A DNA stretch of 62,569 bases from Marinovum sp. (GCA_022447495.1 JAKVBH010000024.1:1-62569), one strand, 5' to 3'; positions 6,836-17,500 are shown, numbered from the stretch's first letter. The notes: generated by a model not told the origin, from the letters alone. Made by a program: numbers and translations.

Positions 6836-9235
6836 ATGCCTAACGATACTTTAGAGCTTGAGAACCGACAAATCCGGATGGAGGGAACGTATTCCTCTTC
6901 TCCGGTGAACTTTAAGAACGCGCGGGTCGTTGAGAGTTTGAGTACGCTCACCGAAACGACGGTGGAGTTTTTCTCGACCAATGATGCGATTGATCTTCAA
7001 GACTTCCTCGGTGGGGACATCAATCTCATTGTGGAAACCGGTGACGGAGCAGAGCGGACCTTCAACGGCAGTGTGATCTCAGTTGAATATGTTGGGCTTT
7101 ATCAGGGGCAATCGCATTTCGTGGCTGAACTGCGCCCTTGGTTGTGGTTCCTGACCCGTACCCATGACAGCCGCATCTTCCAGGAGATGACGGTGCTTGA
7201 GATCATTCAAGAGGTTCTGACCGATCACGGTTTTTGGCAGGATGTCGAGAAGAAGACGACCTCAACCTATCAACCGCGCACCTATTGCGTACAGTACCAC
7301 GAGAGCGATTTCGATTTCATCAGCCGCCTGATGGAAGAAGAGGGCATTTACTACTTCTTCGAAAACGACGGCAAAAAGCTCAAGATGATATTGGCCGATA
7401 GTATTTCGGCCCACAGCCCGGTGCCGGATCACGCGTCGATCGAGTTTAAGTTCAAAGAAGAAGACTACCGCCGTCGCGCCGATCATATCTTTGATTGGGC
7501 CGAGAACACTGGCGTGACCACTGGCAAGGTCACGCTCAATGATTATGACTTTGAAAAGCCCAAAGCCGACGAGCGCAAGCCCAACTCAATTCCCAAGGGC
7601 AAACATCGGCACAAGTCCTATGAGCACTATCGCTATCCGGCCCATGCGCGGCCACCCATGGAGGGCAGTGCCTTTGCACGTGTCCGCCAGGAGGCGTTGG
7701 CCGTTCGGCACCTGATCTCTCGTGGGGCCGGGAATGTGCGCACCATGGGCGTGGGCCAGACGTTCAAGCTCAAAGAACACCCGCGCAAGAACAACAATAT
7801 GGAGTATCTTGTCACCCGCGCGGTGCACACGCTCCAGATCGAGACCGACTACGAGAGCGAAGAGACGCGCAAGCCGCTTTTTGACAGCACCATTCCGGTC
7901 GATGAGGACAATCCCGACAGCTACCGCATTGTTTTTGATGTAATCCCCAAAAAGGAGCCGTTCCGCGCGCCGCAGGTGACCGAATGGCCTGCAATCTCGG
8001 GGATGCAAACCGCGGTGGTGACGGGACCTTCGGGCGAAGAGATCCACACCGACAAATACGGTCGCATCAAAGTTCAGTTCCATTGGGACCGTGACGGCGA
8101 CAACAATGACAAAAGCTCATGTTGGGTGCGCTGTGTGATGCCCTGGACAGGTAAAAACTGGGGCATGATCCACATCCCACGCATCGGCAATGAGGTGGCC
8201 ATCCACTTCGAAGAGGGTGACCCGGATCGGCCGATCTGTACCGGCATGCTCTATAATGCCGACAACATGCCGCCATATCCTCTGCCGGACGACAAGACCA
8301 AGACGGGGATCATGACCCGCTCCAGCAAGCAGGGGAACGCCAAGCATTACAACGAGCTTGTGTTTGAGGACAAAAAGGGCGCCGAGTTCATCCGCCTCAA
8401 TGCCGAGCGTGACATGCTCGAAGTGGTCGAAAACAACAAAGAGGTATTTGTCGGGCACACCCACAAAAACCTTGGCGACCTGTCGCAAAGGGTCAATCGC
8501 AACAAAACCGAAGTTGTCCGCGAGGTTCGCACACACCTCGTCGGGATGATCGAAGACCTCACGGTGGGCATGGTCTATGACGAGGCGGTCGGGCTCTCCA
8601 AAGCTGAGACGATCGGCATCTACAAAGAAGAGACGATCGGTCTGACGAAACCGTCGATGGACAATATCGTCGAAGACATCGTGAACCTCGCCATCACCAT
8701 TGGCGGCCCGATCAGTTCGCTGGCCTATGGCGGCAAATATGCCGATTTTGGTGCCGCAGCAACGGCGATCAGCTCGCTCTACGGCGCCTTGAAACAGCCT
8801 GGCAAAAAGATGTCCGTGAACGGCGTCTACGAAAAGATCATCACCGGCGACAAGATCACCACGGTTTCCAAATCCAAGAGCCCAAGCCCAGGCAAGAAGG
8901 GGAACGTGGAGACCAAGATCGAAGACGGCGATGAGACACACGAGATCACAAAAGGCAAATTCACCTCAAAAGTGAAAGGCAATCACGCGACCAAGGTTAC
9001 CTCCGGCGATCTCAGCGTGAATGTCGACATGGGCAAAATCACCATGCAGGCGATGAAGTCCATTGAGCTCAAGGTTGGTGGCAACAAAATCCTGATTGAC
9101 CAGAAAGGGATCACCGTCTCAGGCATCATGGTCACCGTCGAAGGCAAAGCGACCGTCGATGTTGGCTCCCCAATGACCACCGTTTCCGCCGATGCGATCC
9201 TGACGCTCGACGGCGGCCTCACGATGATCAACTAA
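6836..9235 (+). CDS. vgrG: VgrG/TssI, T6SS spike protein
   Basis: A 799-residue protein that forms the trimeric needle-tip spike carried on the Hcp tube. The N-terminal gp27-like part (about 1-390) includes the typical MEEEGIYYFFE segment. The gp5 OB-fold is at about 400-490, seen in HTDKYGRIKVQFHWDRDG, then WVRC, WGMIHIPRIGNEV and the FEEGDPDRPICTGMLYN segment. The region after about 650 is a repetitive beta-helix-like needle rich in Lys, Thr and Gly. There is no extra C-terminal enzyme domain; the protein ends at a short hydrophobic LTLDGGLTMIN. A DUF6931-like gene and a PAAR gene follow, the usual setting for a loaded spike. Confidence 0.97.
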   Translation: MPNDTLELENRQIRMEGTYSSSPVNFKNARVVESLSTLTETTVEFFSTNDAIDLQDFLGGDINLIVETGDGAERTFNGSVISVEYVGLYQGQSHFVAELRPWLWFLTRTHDSRIFQEMTVLEIIQEVLTDHGFWQDVEKKTTSTYQPRTYCVQYHESDFDFISRLMEEEGIYYFFENDGKKLKMILADSISAHSPVPDHASIEFKFKEEDYRRRADHIFDWAENTGVTTGKVTLNDYDFEKPKADERKPNSIPKGKHRHKSYEHYRYPAHARPPMEGSAFARVRQEALAVRHLISRGAGNVRTMGVGQTFKLKEHPRKNNNMEYLVTRAVHTLQIETDYESEETRKPLFDSTIPVDEDNPDSYRIVFDVIPKKEPFRAPQVTEWPAISGMQTAVVTGPSGEEIHTDKYGRIKVQFHWDRDGDNNDKSSCWVRCVMPWTGKNWGMIHIPRIGNEVAIHFEEGDPDRPICTGMLYNADNMPPYPLPDDKTKTGIMTRSSKQGNAKHYNELVFEDKKGAEFIRLNAERDMLEVVENNKEVFVGHTHKNLGDLSQRVNRNKTEVVREVRTHLVGMIEDLTVGMVYDEAVGLSKAETIGIYKEETIGLTKPSMDNIVEDIVNLAITIGGPISSLAYGGKYADFGAAATAISSLYGALKQPGKKMSVNGVYEKIITGDKITTVSKSKSPSPGKKGNVETKIEDGDETHEITKGKFTSKVKGNHATKVTSGDLSVNVDMGKITMQAMKSIELKVGGNKILIDQKGITVSGIMVTVEGKATVDVGSPMTTVSADAILTLDGGLTMIN

Positions 9236-9250
9236 GGTGGGGCGGGACAG

Positions 9251-9856
9251 ATGACAAAACGGTTCGCCAATCTCACCAAAATCCCCGAACAACCAGCTTC
9301 TCGGCTTTTGGCTGCTGGGAACGCTAAACTTCGTGAAAAAATCAATGCACCGGCCAGTGCCTCGGTTGAGGTTGTGCTGACAGAGTTAGAGAGCAAAGAG
9401 GCCTGGATCGACATGGTCCGGCTGATGTCTGTGGCGCTACCGCCAAGAGAATGCGTGTGGTGGGCCTGCCTTGCGGGTCGACAGATTCTGGGCGCTAAGG
9501 GCCAAAGCGTTTGTCTTGATGCGGCCGAAGCCTGGGTCTTTGATCCCTCTGATGCCAATCGCATCCGCGTTCAAGAGGTGCTTGAAAATGAAGCTTCCGG
9601 CGATTTGACAGCACCCGCGGCGACCGCGGCGCTTTACGCCCCCGGAAATCTTGGCCCTGGCAACCTCGCAGAGCATCCTGCGCCCCCTGGTATCGTTGGC
9701 GCCTGTGGTTTTGGGATCAATCTGCGCACGTTAAAGGTTGTGGATGACCTTGATGTGCAGTTTCATTTGATCATCGACCGCGCCCTCGACATCGCGCGTG
9801 GTGGCAATGGTCAGGTCAAGCCACGCGCACCCCTTAAAGAGGCAGGAGACGCTTAA
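9251..9856 (+). CDS. DUF6931-like T6SS-associated protein
   Basis: A 201-residue soluble protein located between vgrG and the PAAR gene. The visible signature is a Trp/Cys-rich helical segment (PPRECVWWACLAGRQIL, about residues 58-74), then a W-V-DPSD-NRIR segment, then a Gly/Pro-rich segment leading to a C-terminal helix. The same layout recurs in the protein at 48763-49359, which lies next to a PP2C phosphatase and a Ser/Thr kinase. I match both to the family I recall as DUF6931, which is often near VgrG; the Pfam name should be confirmed. Its stop overlaps the PAAR start by one base, so it may help load or fold the PAAR-VgrG tip. That role is inference. Confidence 0.7.
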   Translation: MTKRFANLTKIPEQPASRLLAAGNAKLREKINAPASASVEVVLTELESKEAWIDMVRLMSVALPPRECVWWACLAGRQILGAKGQSVCLDAAEAWVFDPSDANRIRVQEVLENEASGDLTAPAATAALYAPGNLGPGNLAEHPAPPGIVGACGFGINLRTLKVVDDLDVQFHLIIDRALDIARGGNGQVKPRAPLKEAGDA

Positions 9857-10143
9857 TGCCCGGACCTCCCCAATCCCGCATAACCGATCCAATTGTTGGC
9901 CCCTGCACGATGGGCGCGCCGGTACCTAATATCGGACCCGGCGCCACAACGGTCTTGGCCATGAAACTTCCGGCTATTCGCGTCGGCGCTGACCAATGCG
10001 CGAACATGGGTGTTCCGCACCCGATCGTCAAAGGGTCGATGACTGTGCTCATCCAAAAGATGCCCGCGGCGCGTATGGGCGACTTGTGTGCGGGTGGCGG
10101 AACGTTAGTTATGGGCGCAATGACAGTACTGACAGGTGGATAG
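9856..10143 (+). CDS. PAAR-domain protein, T6SS spike tip
   Basis: A 95-residue protein made almost only of a PAAR domain, the cone that caps the VgrG spike. It shows the repeated Pro-Ala-Ala-Arg-like pattern: LPAIRVGADQC near the middle and MPAARMGDLCAGGG near the end, with Cys and His residues (C48, H54 and C78 area) suitable for metal binding at the tip. There is no C-terminal effector extension, so any toxin would be delivered as separate cargo. Its start overlaps the preceding stop (TAATG), and TagH begins seven bases after its stop. Confidence 0.93.
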   Translation: MPGPPQSRITDPIVGPCTMGAPVPNIGPGATTVLAMKLPAIRVGADQCANMGVPHPIVKGSMTVLIQKMPAARMGDLCAGGGTLVMGAMTVLTGG

Positions 10144-10149
10144 CGTTTT

Positions 10150-11754
10150 ATGGCAGTTGTACTGAAATTTCAGTCAACCGGGAGCATTCCCAATGACGGC
10201 AGCCCCATTCCAATGCGGGGCCCTAGCCTAACCATGGGGCGTGGCGAAGAAAACGACCTGTGTCTGCCCGACCCGGAACGTGTGTTGTCCAAGCGCCATT
10301 GCGCCATCGAAGACCACAACGGAAGCGTCGTTGTTGTCGATATTTCGACCAACGGCACGTTTTTGAACTATGGCAAGTTGCCCCTGGGTGCCACGCCAAC
10401 GCCGCTCAACGATGGCGATATCCTCTCGGTCGGGCCATATGAGATCTTGGTGAACATCACCTCAGATGACACGCGGGATTTCCTGCCTGATCCTTTGGCG
10501 GATGCGCCTGTCTCCCATGGCATTGCCGATGCTGCGCCAAGTCCCATGGACTTGCTTGATGCACCTGGCGATGGTGGCGATTTCCTCGACAATTTGCTCG
10601 GTGGCAAAGAGGGGCCCGTCGGACCGCGCAGTGTGGACCGTGCGGAACCCGATGACGATGGCCTGCTGCCGCCGCTGGGCGATGACGACATTCTGCCGCC
10701 ATCATCCGATGATCCATTTGCGCAGCCCGGTCCGTCGATGCCGATGCACAACACGGCCGGCCAGGACCATTTCTCTGCGCCGCGTCCGATGTCACCGCCC
10801 TCGCTGATCCCGGACGACTGGGAAGACGATCTGTTGCAAAGCCCAATGGGTGGCAACCCGTCTGCGGGCGCCAATTCAAGTGGAGTGGTTGATCCTTTTG
10901 CGCAACCGATCCCCCCTGGAACGTTCACAGGTGCGCCGCCTGTGAACGTCCCGCCTGTGCCCAAGGCCTCTCAAACACCCGCGCCGCAACAGCCGCCAGC
11001 AGAGACCATCACGCGTGCGCCCGTTTCGGCTCCGCAAGCTCCACCAGCCCCAGCGCCCGCTCCGGAAGCTGTGGCACCTCAACCAGCCCCTGTAGAGCAA
11101 CCGGCTCCACGGCCTGCGCCCACGCCTCCCACTCCTGCGGCCAATGTGGAGACGTCTGCTCCGCAAGGTGAAAGAGATGCAGCGGCACGCGCTTTCCTTG
11201 AGGCATTGGGTGCCGAGGATATTGGCATCAAAGATAAAGATCTCGTCTCGGCCATGACCCGTATGGGCGAGGTGATGCGCACCATGATTGAAGGTGTGCG
11301 CGAAGTGCTCATGAGCCGCCGCGAATTCAAGTCCGAGTTCCGGATTGAACGTACTCAAATTCGCCGTGGCGACAACAATCCGCTCAAGTTCTCGGTCTCG
11401 CCCGATCAGGCGGTTGAAGCGATGCTGAAGCCCCGCGCCCACGGATATATGGGCGCTCGTGCTTCGACTGAGGAAGCGGTCAACGACATCAAAGCCCACG
11501 AGGTTGCGATGCTCATTGGCATGGAGGCTGCGATCAAATCGGTTCTCAAACGGCTCGATCCGCTCGTGTTGGAGGAAAAAATTGCCAAGGGCGGCGGGAT
11601 TTCCAGCCTGCTCAAAAGCCGCAAAGCGCGCTATTGGGAGATATATGAAGACATGTATGCCGAAATCTCTGACCAAGCGGAGAACGAATTCCACGATCTT
11701 TTCGCCAAAGAGTTTGCCCGGGCCTACCAAGAACAGTTGGAAAAACTGAAATGA
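10150..11754 (+). CDS. tagH: TagH/Fha, FHA-domain T6SS regulator
   Basis: A 534-residue cytoplasmic protein. The FHA domain is at about residues 25-95, with GRGEEND (30-36), the phosphothreonine-binding SKRH (47-50) and NGT (68-70). A Pro/Ala-rich, probably disordered linker covers about 105-340. The C-terminal domain of T6SS FHA proteins follows (about 345-534), starting with a helix that contains ARAFLEALGAEDIG. FHA domains read phosphothreonine; in Agrobacterium tumefaciens Fha binds TssL once PpkA has phosphorylated it. The TssL at 13137 carries the matching motif, a kinase lies at 50194 and phosphatases at 18813 and 49337, so the post-translational switch appears complete in this window. 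Confidence 0.95.
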   Translation: MAVVLKFQSTGSIPNDGSPIPMRGPSLTMGRGEENDLCLPDPERVLSKRHCAIEDHNGSVVVVDISTNGTFLNYGKLPLGATPTPLNDGDILSVGPYEILVNITSDDTRDFLPDPLADAPVSHGIADAAPSPMDLLDAPGDGGDFLDNLLGGKEGPVGPRSVDRAEPDDDGLLPPLGDDDILPPSSDDPFAQPGPSMPMHNTAGQDHFSAPRPMSPPSLIPDDWEDDLLQSPMGGNPSAGANSSGVVDPFAQPIPPGTFTGAPPVNVPPVPKASQTPAPQQPPAETITRAPVSAPQAPPAPAPAPEAVAPQPAPVEQPAPRPAPTPPTPAANVETSAPQGERDAAARAFLEALGAEDIGIKDKDLVSAMTRMGEVMRTMIEGVREVLMSRREFKSEFRIERTQIRRGDNNPLKFSVSPDQAVEAMLKPRAHGYMGARASTEEAVNDIKAHEVAMLIGMEAAIKSVLKRLDPLVLEEKIAKGGGISSLLKSRKARYWEIYEDMYAEISDQAENEFHDLFAKEFARAYQEQLEKLK

Positions 11755-11777
11755 CACTCAGAACGGGGACTGTCTAA

Positions 11778-13118
11778 ATGTCCTGGGACAGCAAAGTACT
11801 TTGGAGTGAGGGCCTCTTCCTCCAGCCACATCATTTTCAGCAATCCGACCGTTATACCGAGTCGCTTGTCGCCGGACTTGCGCAGCGCATTACGCCTTAT
11901 GCATGGGGTGTGAACCACATTGAGATTGACCAAGAGGTCCTGAAGACTGGGCAGTTTGCCATCAAAGAAGTCTCGGGCCTGACTCAGGATGGCACGGTTT
12001 TCCGTGTGCCTTCTGCCGAAGATCATCCGCCTGCTTTGGACGTGCCTGACACGATCAAAGATTGTGTGGTTTATTTGACGGTGCCCCACCGCCGCCAAGG
12101 CGCGCTTGAGGTTGATATGACTGGGGCTGAGCTCTCGGCAGCGCGCCTACGCCCGGCGGAGCTTGAAGTGACCGATGTGACCTCGACCGGCAAAAAGGCG
12201 ATTACGTTGGGTGTGGGCAAGCTGCGATTGCAATTTGCATTGGAGGTTGACGACCTCGCGGACCGTCACTGCATCCCGATTGCCAAGATCATCGAAGTGC
12301 GACCTGACCAAGAAATCATCCTCGACAAGTCTTTCATCCCGTCCTGCCTCGACATCCAAGCTGGTGGGCCGCTGTCGGGCTTCGTGCGCGAGCTTGACGG
12401 TCTGCTGGGTCATCGTAAAACCGCTTTAGCAGGACGTTTGTCCGAAGGGGGCGGGGCCAAGGGCGTCGCTGAAATCTCTGATTTCCTTCTCCTGATGTGC
12501 ATCAACCGGACCCAACCTATGATGCAGCACATCGCCCAGATCGAAAATGTGCATCCAGAAGAGTTCTATCGCTTCTGCGTCGGGCTTGCGGGCGAATTGG
12601 CAACCTTTATGGCACCTGAAAAGATTGCACCAGAGTTTCCGTCCTATGCCCATGACAAGCTGACCCAGACGTTTAACCCGGTGATCAAAGCGTTGCGTCA
12701 GTATCTGTCCTCTGTGCTGGAGCAAACGGCGATCTCCATCCCGCTTGACCCGCGCAAATACGGCATCTCGGTGGGGGTCATTGCAGATCGCAAGCTGCTC
12801 TCGACCGCTGGTTTCGTGCTTGCCGTCAAAGCGGATATCCCGGCGGAAAATGTCCGGCGGCACTTTCAGAACCAGGCCAAGATCGGCCCAGTGGAAGAAA
12901 TCCGTCAGCTGGTGAACTCAGCCTTGCCGGGTATTCCATTGCGGCCCCTTCCCGTGGCGCCGCGCCAAATTCCGTACCACGCAGGCGTGGTGTATTTTGA
13001 GCTAGACGCCGACAGCCCGCATTGGGGTAAGATGTCAACGTCTGGCGGTGTTGCCGTGCATGTCTCTGGGGAATTCCCTGGCCTGAAGATGGAGCTTTGG
13101 GCGATCAGACAGGCATAA
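11778..13118 (+). CDS. tssK: TssK, T6SS baseplate-to-membrane adaptor
   Basis: A 446-residue protein with the characteristic N-terminus WSEGLFLQPHHFQQSDRY (residues 11-28), the shell domain of TssK that docks on the baseplate. The middle contains the neck and helical regions, and the C-terminal head (about 315-446) should bind the cytoplasmic domains of TssL/TssM. Full length for the family (about 440-450). It lies 23 bases after tagH and 18 bases before tssL on the same strand, as in many T6SS clusters. Confidence 0.96.
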   Translation: MSWDSKVLWSEGLFLQPHHFQQSDRYTESLVAGLAQRITPYAWGVNHIEIDQEVLKTGQFAIKEVSGLTQDGTVFRVPSAEDHPPALDVPDTIKDCVVYLTVPHRRQGALEVDMTGAELSAARLRPAELEVTDVTSTGKKAITLGVGKLRLQFALEVDDLADRHCIPIAKIIEVRPDQEIILDKSFIPSCLDIQAGGPLSGFVRELDGLLGHRKTALAGRLSEGGGAKGVAEISDFLLLMCINRTQPMMQHIAQIENVHPEEFYRFCVGLAGELATFMAPEKIAPEFPSYAHDKLTQTFNPVIKALRQYLSSVLEQTAISIPLDPRKYGISVGVIADRKLLSTAGFVLAVKADIPAENVRRHFQNQAKIGPVEEIRQLVNSALPGIPLRPLPVAPRQIPYHAGVVYFELDADSPHWGKMSTSGGVAVHVSGEFPGLKMELWAIRQA

Positions 13119-13136
13119 GCGAAAGGCTTTTATTTT

Positions 13137-14561
13137 ATGTCTGACAACGATCCATTTGCTGAACCCGACGACGGGGATCGCACAGTCATCAAGCCCAACC
13201 CCGGTGGGCGGCGATCGCTGTCGTCGCAACCCAAAGTGGATCAACAGCCTGCCAAGCGCAGCGATCCGTTTTCGCAGCGATCAGAAGTAACACAAGGTGC
13301 CGGCCAGCCAATGGGCATCCCGACGGCCAATGTCTCATCCAGCGAAACCGCGTCAGAGCCCGGTGTCGAAGCTGGTATGACTGGCATGAACCAGATCAAT
13401 GCCTCGGCGGCGACGCTCTTTTCCATCGTGGCGCGCATCCGAAATCGCGCCCAACACAACGATCCAGAGAAACTGCGCCGCGCCGTTGTGGCCGAAGTAC
13501 GCAGCTTTGAGAATCGCGCACTTCAATCGGGCGTCGATGCGCAAGACGTCAAAATTGCCCGCTATGCGATTTGTGCGACGATGGATGATGTGGTGCTTAA
13601 TACGCCCTGGGGCGGCCAATCGATCTGGGCCACGCAATCCATGGTGGGCACGTTCCACAAAGAGACGGTCGGCGGCGACCGGTTTTATGACCTGTTGGCG
13701 CGGTTGGAGAAAGATCCAGGCAACAACATCGACTTGCTTGAGTTTCTTTACATGTGCCTCGCGCTTGGCTTTGAAGGCCGATTGCGCGTCGAACAAAACG
13801 GCTCCGACAAACACCTCCAAATCCGGGCAGGTTTGGCACGGATTATCCGTGGCCAACGTGGTCAGATTGAGCGTGATCTCTCGCCCCATTGGCAGGGGGT
13901 CGAGCAACCGCACAAAGTCTTGTCGATCTGGAAACCCGTGTGGATCACCGGTGCCACCGTGGCGATCATGCTCACCATTGCGTTTTTGAGCTTCAATTGG
14001 ATGCTCAATCGAAACACCGATCAAGTGCTGGGTCAGCTCGCCCTTTTGGACACGGGCACCGTGGCGCAGCTTTTCCGCCGCGCGCCGCCACCGCCGCCGC
14101 CGCCGCCGCCGCCCAATGCGCAGTTGGATAAGGTCAAAGGGTTCCTCGAAGAAGAGATCGAAGAGGGCATTGTCGAAGTGTTCCAAGACCAATCGACGAT
14201 TACTGTGCGCCTTACAGGGTCGGGCATGTTTGGCTCTGGCTCTGACCGCCTCAATGAGTCCTTTGACGTGCCACTGAGCCGTGTCGCAGATGCGATGAAC
14301 GACACAGATGGGCCGATCATAATCGTTGGCCACTCCGATAATGTTCCAATCCGTTCATCGCGCTTCCCGTCCAACATGGCGTTGTCTCTTGCGCGCGCTG
14401 AAACTGTGATGCGTTCCCTTGCGGGGCAAATCTCGGACGAAGAGCGCCTCAAGGCTGCGGGCCGCGCTGACAAAGAACCCATAGCCGACAACGCCACCAG
14501 CGACGGGCGCGCCAAGAACCGCCGTATTGAAGTTGTGCTTGTGCGGGAGGACGCATCATGA
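13137..14561 (+). CDS. tssL: TssL (DotU/IcmH) with C-terminal OmpA-like peptidoglycan-binding domain
   Basis: A 474-residue inner membrane protein. The N-terminal 15 residues are acidic and followed by DRTVIKP with Thr16, which matches in position and context the Thr14 phosphosite of Agrobacterium TssL. The DotU domain (about 75-255) shows NPWGGQ-type features (LNTPWGGQSIW and LEFLYMCLALGFEGR). One membrane helix is at about 262-285. A run of ten prolines follows at about 317-326, then an OmpA-like domain (about 345-474) with GHSDN and a C-terminal NRRIEVVL. This is the extended form that anchors the secretion complex to peptidoglycan. It overlaps tssM by four bases. Confidence 0.96.
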   Translation: MSDNDPFAEPDDGDRTVIKPNPGGRRSLSSQPKVDQQPAKRSDPFSQRSEVTQGAGQPMGIPTANVSSSETASEPGVEAGMTGMNQINASAATLFSIVARIRNRAQHNDPEKLRRAVVAEVRSFENRALQSGVDAQDVKIARYAICATMDDVVLNTPWGGQSIWATQSMVGTFHKETVGGDRFYDLLARLEKDPGNNIDLLEFLYMCLALGFEGRLRVEQNGSDKHLQIRAGLARIIRGQRGQIERDLSPHWQGVEQPHKVLSIWKPVWITGATVAIMLTIAFLSFNWMLNRNTDQVLGQLALLDTGTVAQLFRRAPPPPPPPPPPNAQLDKVKGFLEEEIEEGIVEVFQDQSTITVRLTGSGMFGSGSDRLNESFDVPLSRVADAMNDTDGPIIIVGHSDNVPIRSSRFPSNMALSLARAETVMRSLAGQISDEERLKAAGRADKEPIADNATSDGRAKNRRIEVVLVREDAS

Positions 14562-17500
14562 TCATCCGAATGCTTCGCCGCTTTTTTAGCGGCATTGGCC
14601 TTGTGATCACGATCGCAATTGCCTTTGCGATTGCGATTTGGTTCCTCGGTCCGCTGATCGCGATTGGTGAGAACCGTCCTTTTGACGGCCTTGTCGCCAA
14701 GCTCATCTCTGTGGGCGTCATCGCGTTCCTGGCGTTATTGGCGATTCTGATCATCCTTATGGTGCGCGCGCGTCGTGCCAAAGCCATGGAAGAGGACATC
14801 GTTGAATCCGTCGATGACGGGGACGATGAAGACGACGAGTTGGTGAAAGCCGAGCTGGTCGAACTCAAAGGTAAGCTCAAAGACGCGCTCTCGGCCCTGC
14901 GTAAATCAAAGTTTGGCCAGCGTTCGCTCTATGAGCTGCCTTGGTATGTTATGATTGGTCCGCCCGGCGCGGGTAAAACGACGGCTATTGTCAACTCTGG
15001 ACTGCAATTCCCGCTCGCGGAAAGCATGGGGTCGGAAGCCATTGGGGGTGTTGGTGGCACACGCAACTGCGACTGGTGGTTCACGGACAACGCGGTTTTG
15101 ATCGATACCGCGGGTCGCTACACAACCCAAGACAGCGAGGCTTCCGAAGACAATGCCGGTTGGCTGGGCTTCCTCAATCTTCTCAAACGGCACCGCTCGC
15201 GCCAACCGATCAATGGCGCAATCCTGGCCATCTCGCTCTCGGACCTCTCGAATCAAGATGACGCCACGCAAAAGGCCCATGCTGCTGCCATCCGAAGGCG
15301 TTTGCATGAGTTGCGCGAGAAATTGGGCGTGCGGTTCCCGGTCTATGTGCTCTTCACCAAATCCGACCTAATCGCTGGATTCTCGGAGTTCTTTGATGGT
15401 CTGGGCAAAGAAGAGCGCGGCCAGGTCTGGGGCTTCACGCTCCCGCTGGAAAAACTCAGCAAGAAGAAAAAGGCCGAACGCTCGCCTGTCGACTCGTTTG
15501 ATGAAGAGTTCGGGCTGTTGCTTAGCCAAGTTAATGCACAAAGCTTGGAGAAGATGCAGGTCGAAACCGATCATCAGCGCCGAGCGCTGATTGCGTCTTT
15601 CCCGAGCCAGGTGGCCTCTGTGCGCAGCACCGCCAAAAGCTTCCTGGCTGAGGTTTTCCAAGACAATCGTTTCGAAAAACGCCACCTCCTGCGCGGGGTG
15701 TATTTCACGTCTGGCACCCAAGAAGGCACGCCTATTGACCGATTGATGATGGGCATGGCGCGCACGTTTGGGATTGGTCGTCAAGCGATCGGGTCAGGGC
15801 AGGGGCGTGGCCGCTCCTTCTTCCTGACACGTCTTTTTGAGAATGTGATTTTCCCTGAGGCGGGCCTCGTGTCCGCCGATGACAAGGTTGAGCGCCGCTA
15901 CCGGTGGACCACACGTCTGGCCATTGCGGCGGCTCTTGTGGTCGGCGTGGGCATGACCTTCCTCTGGGGGCGGTCCTATTTTGGCAATCAAGCGCTCATC
16001 GCTGAGGCTGCGGAATCCGTAAGTGATTATGCTGTCGCTGCTGAGCAAATTCCGGCGGGCGAAGTGGCCGACAGTGATCTGGAGCTTGTGGTACCTGCGC
16101 TCAATATCCTGCGTGACATGCCGACCAATCCGGCAGTCACCGACCCCAGCCCGGATCGCAAGCTCACCTACGGGCTTTACCAGGGTAAAGTAATTGGCAA
16201 CCAAGCGGGCCAGACTTATCGCGCCGCGCTGAACCAGCATCTGTTGCCGCGGCTCTTGCTGCGGCTTGAAGATCAGATGCAGGCAAATATCAACAACCCA
16301 GATTTCCTCTATGAGGTTCTCAAGGTCTACCTGATCCTTGGCCAACAGGGTCCCATGGATCAAAACTTGGTCAAACAGTGGATGGAGCTTGATTGGTCTG
16401 TATCCTACGCTGGCGACGGGCGTTCCACATTGCGCGAGGATTTGCGCGGCCACCTCAATAGCCTCTTGTCTGACCGAACGGACAAGATTGACCTGAACGG
16501 TCCGCTGATCGAACAGATTCGGGGTATCTTGGGTGAGACCCAAGCCTCCGAACGCATCTACGCCGGCATCATCAACTCATCGCGTGCAAAGAAACTCCCG
16601 CCTTGGCGTTTGACAGATATTGGCGGTCCCGCGCTCAACCGCGCCATCGTGCGCAATTCTGGCAAGCCGCTCAACCAGGGCATCGAAGGCATCTATACCT
16701 ACGACGGTTTCCGAAATGTGTTCTTGGATGAAGCGTTGGATGTGGCACGCCGTATTCAAAGCGAAGCCTGGGTCCTTGGGCCTCAAGTTGAAGGCGCACA
16801 GTCTGACGCGGCGTTGGCCAACCTCAGCCGCGACGTGCTTGACCTTTATTATACAGACTTCATCTCCCGGTACGACGCGCTTTTGCAAGATGTGGACATC
16901 ATCCCGATTGAGAGCCTCCAGCACGCGGTGACGGTCACCAATGTGCTCTCCGGTCCCTCGTCACCCATCGTCAATATCCTCGACGCGGTGTCAAACGAGA
17001 CAAAACTCACCGAGGACCGGAGCGCGATCAACGCCCAAGGCTTGGCCGAAGGTGCAACTGTCATCGGGACGGCTGAGTTGGAATCCGGCCTGTCTAGCCG
17101 CTCGTTGCTCTTCTTGAATGCGCTTCGCAGTGGAGTGGCGTCTGACCTCCAGGACGGCGAAGAACCCGCAGAGCCAGGGCAGTTTGTCGAAGATCGCTTT
17201 GCCTGGCTGCACCAGATGGTGGAACGTGTTGACAATCAAACCTCGCAGCTCGATCTGATCATCCAAAACCTTGTCGAGGTGAAACAAGAGCTTGAAAAGC
17301 TCAGCTTCAACAATGGGGCAGGGGGCGCGACCTCTGGTGGTGCGATTGTGCAATTCCAGGAAGCGGCCAAAGATCTCGATGGTCCTATGCCACGCTGGGC
17401 GACCCAGATTACGTCGGCGTCCTCAGGTATCACGGCACGTGGCACGCGCGGCAGCATTGACGCCGCCTGGAAGTCGCAAGTGCTTCCGGTTTGCACGCAA

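Noticed and set aside
8117..8941. Minus-strand frame of 274 codons opposite vgrG
   Set aside because: VgrG on the plus strand is unmistakable; the antisense frame has no recognisable features.
14087..14113. CCG-rich run in tssL as a possible unstable repeat or regulatory element
   Set aside because: It encodes the normal proline linker between the membrane helix and the OmpA domain of extended TssL; short and in frame.
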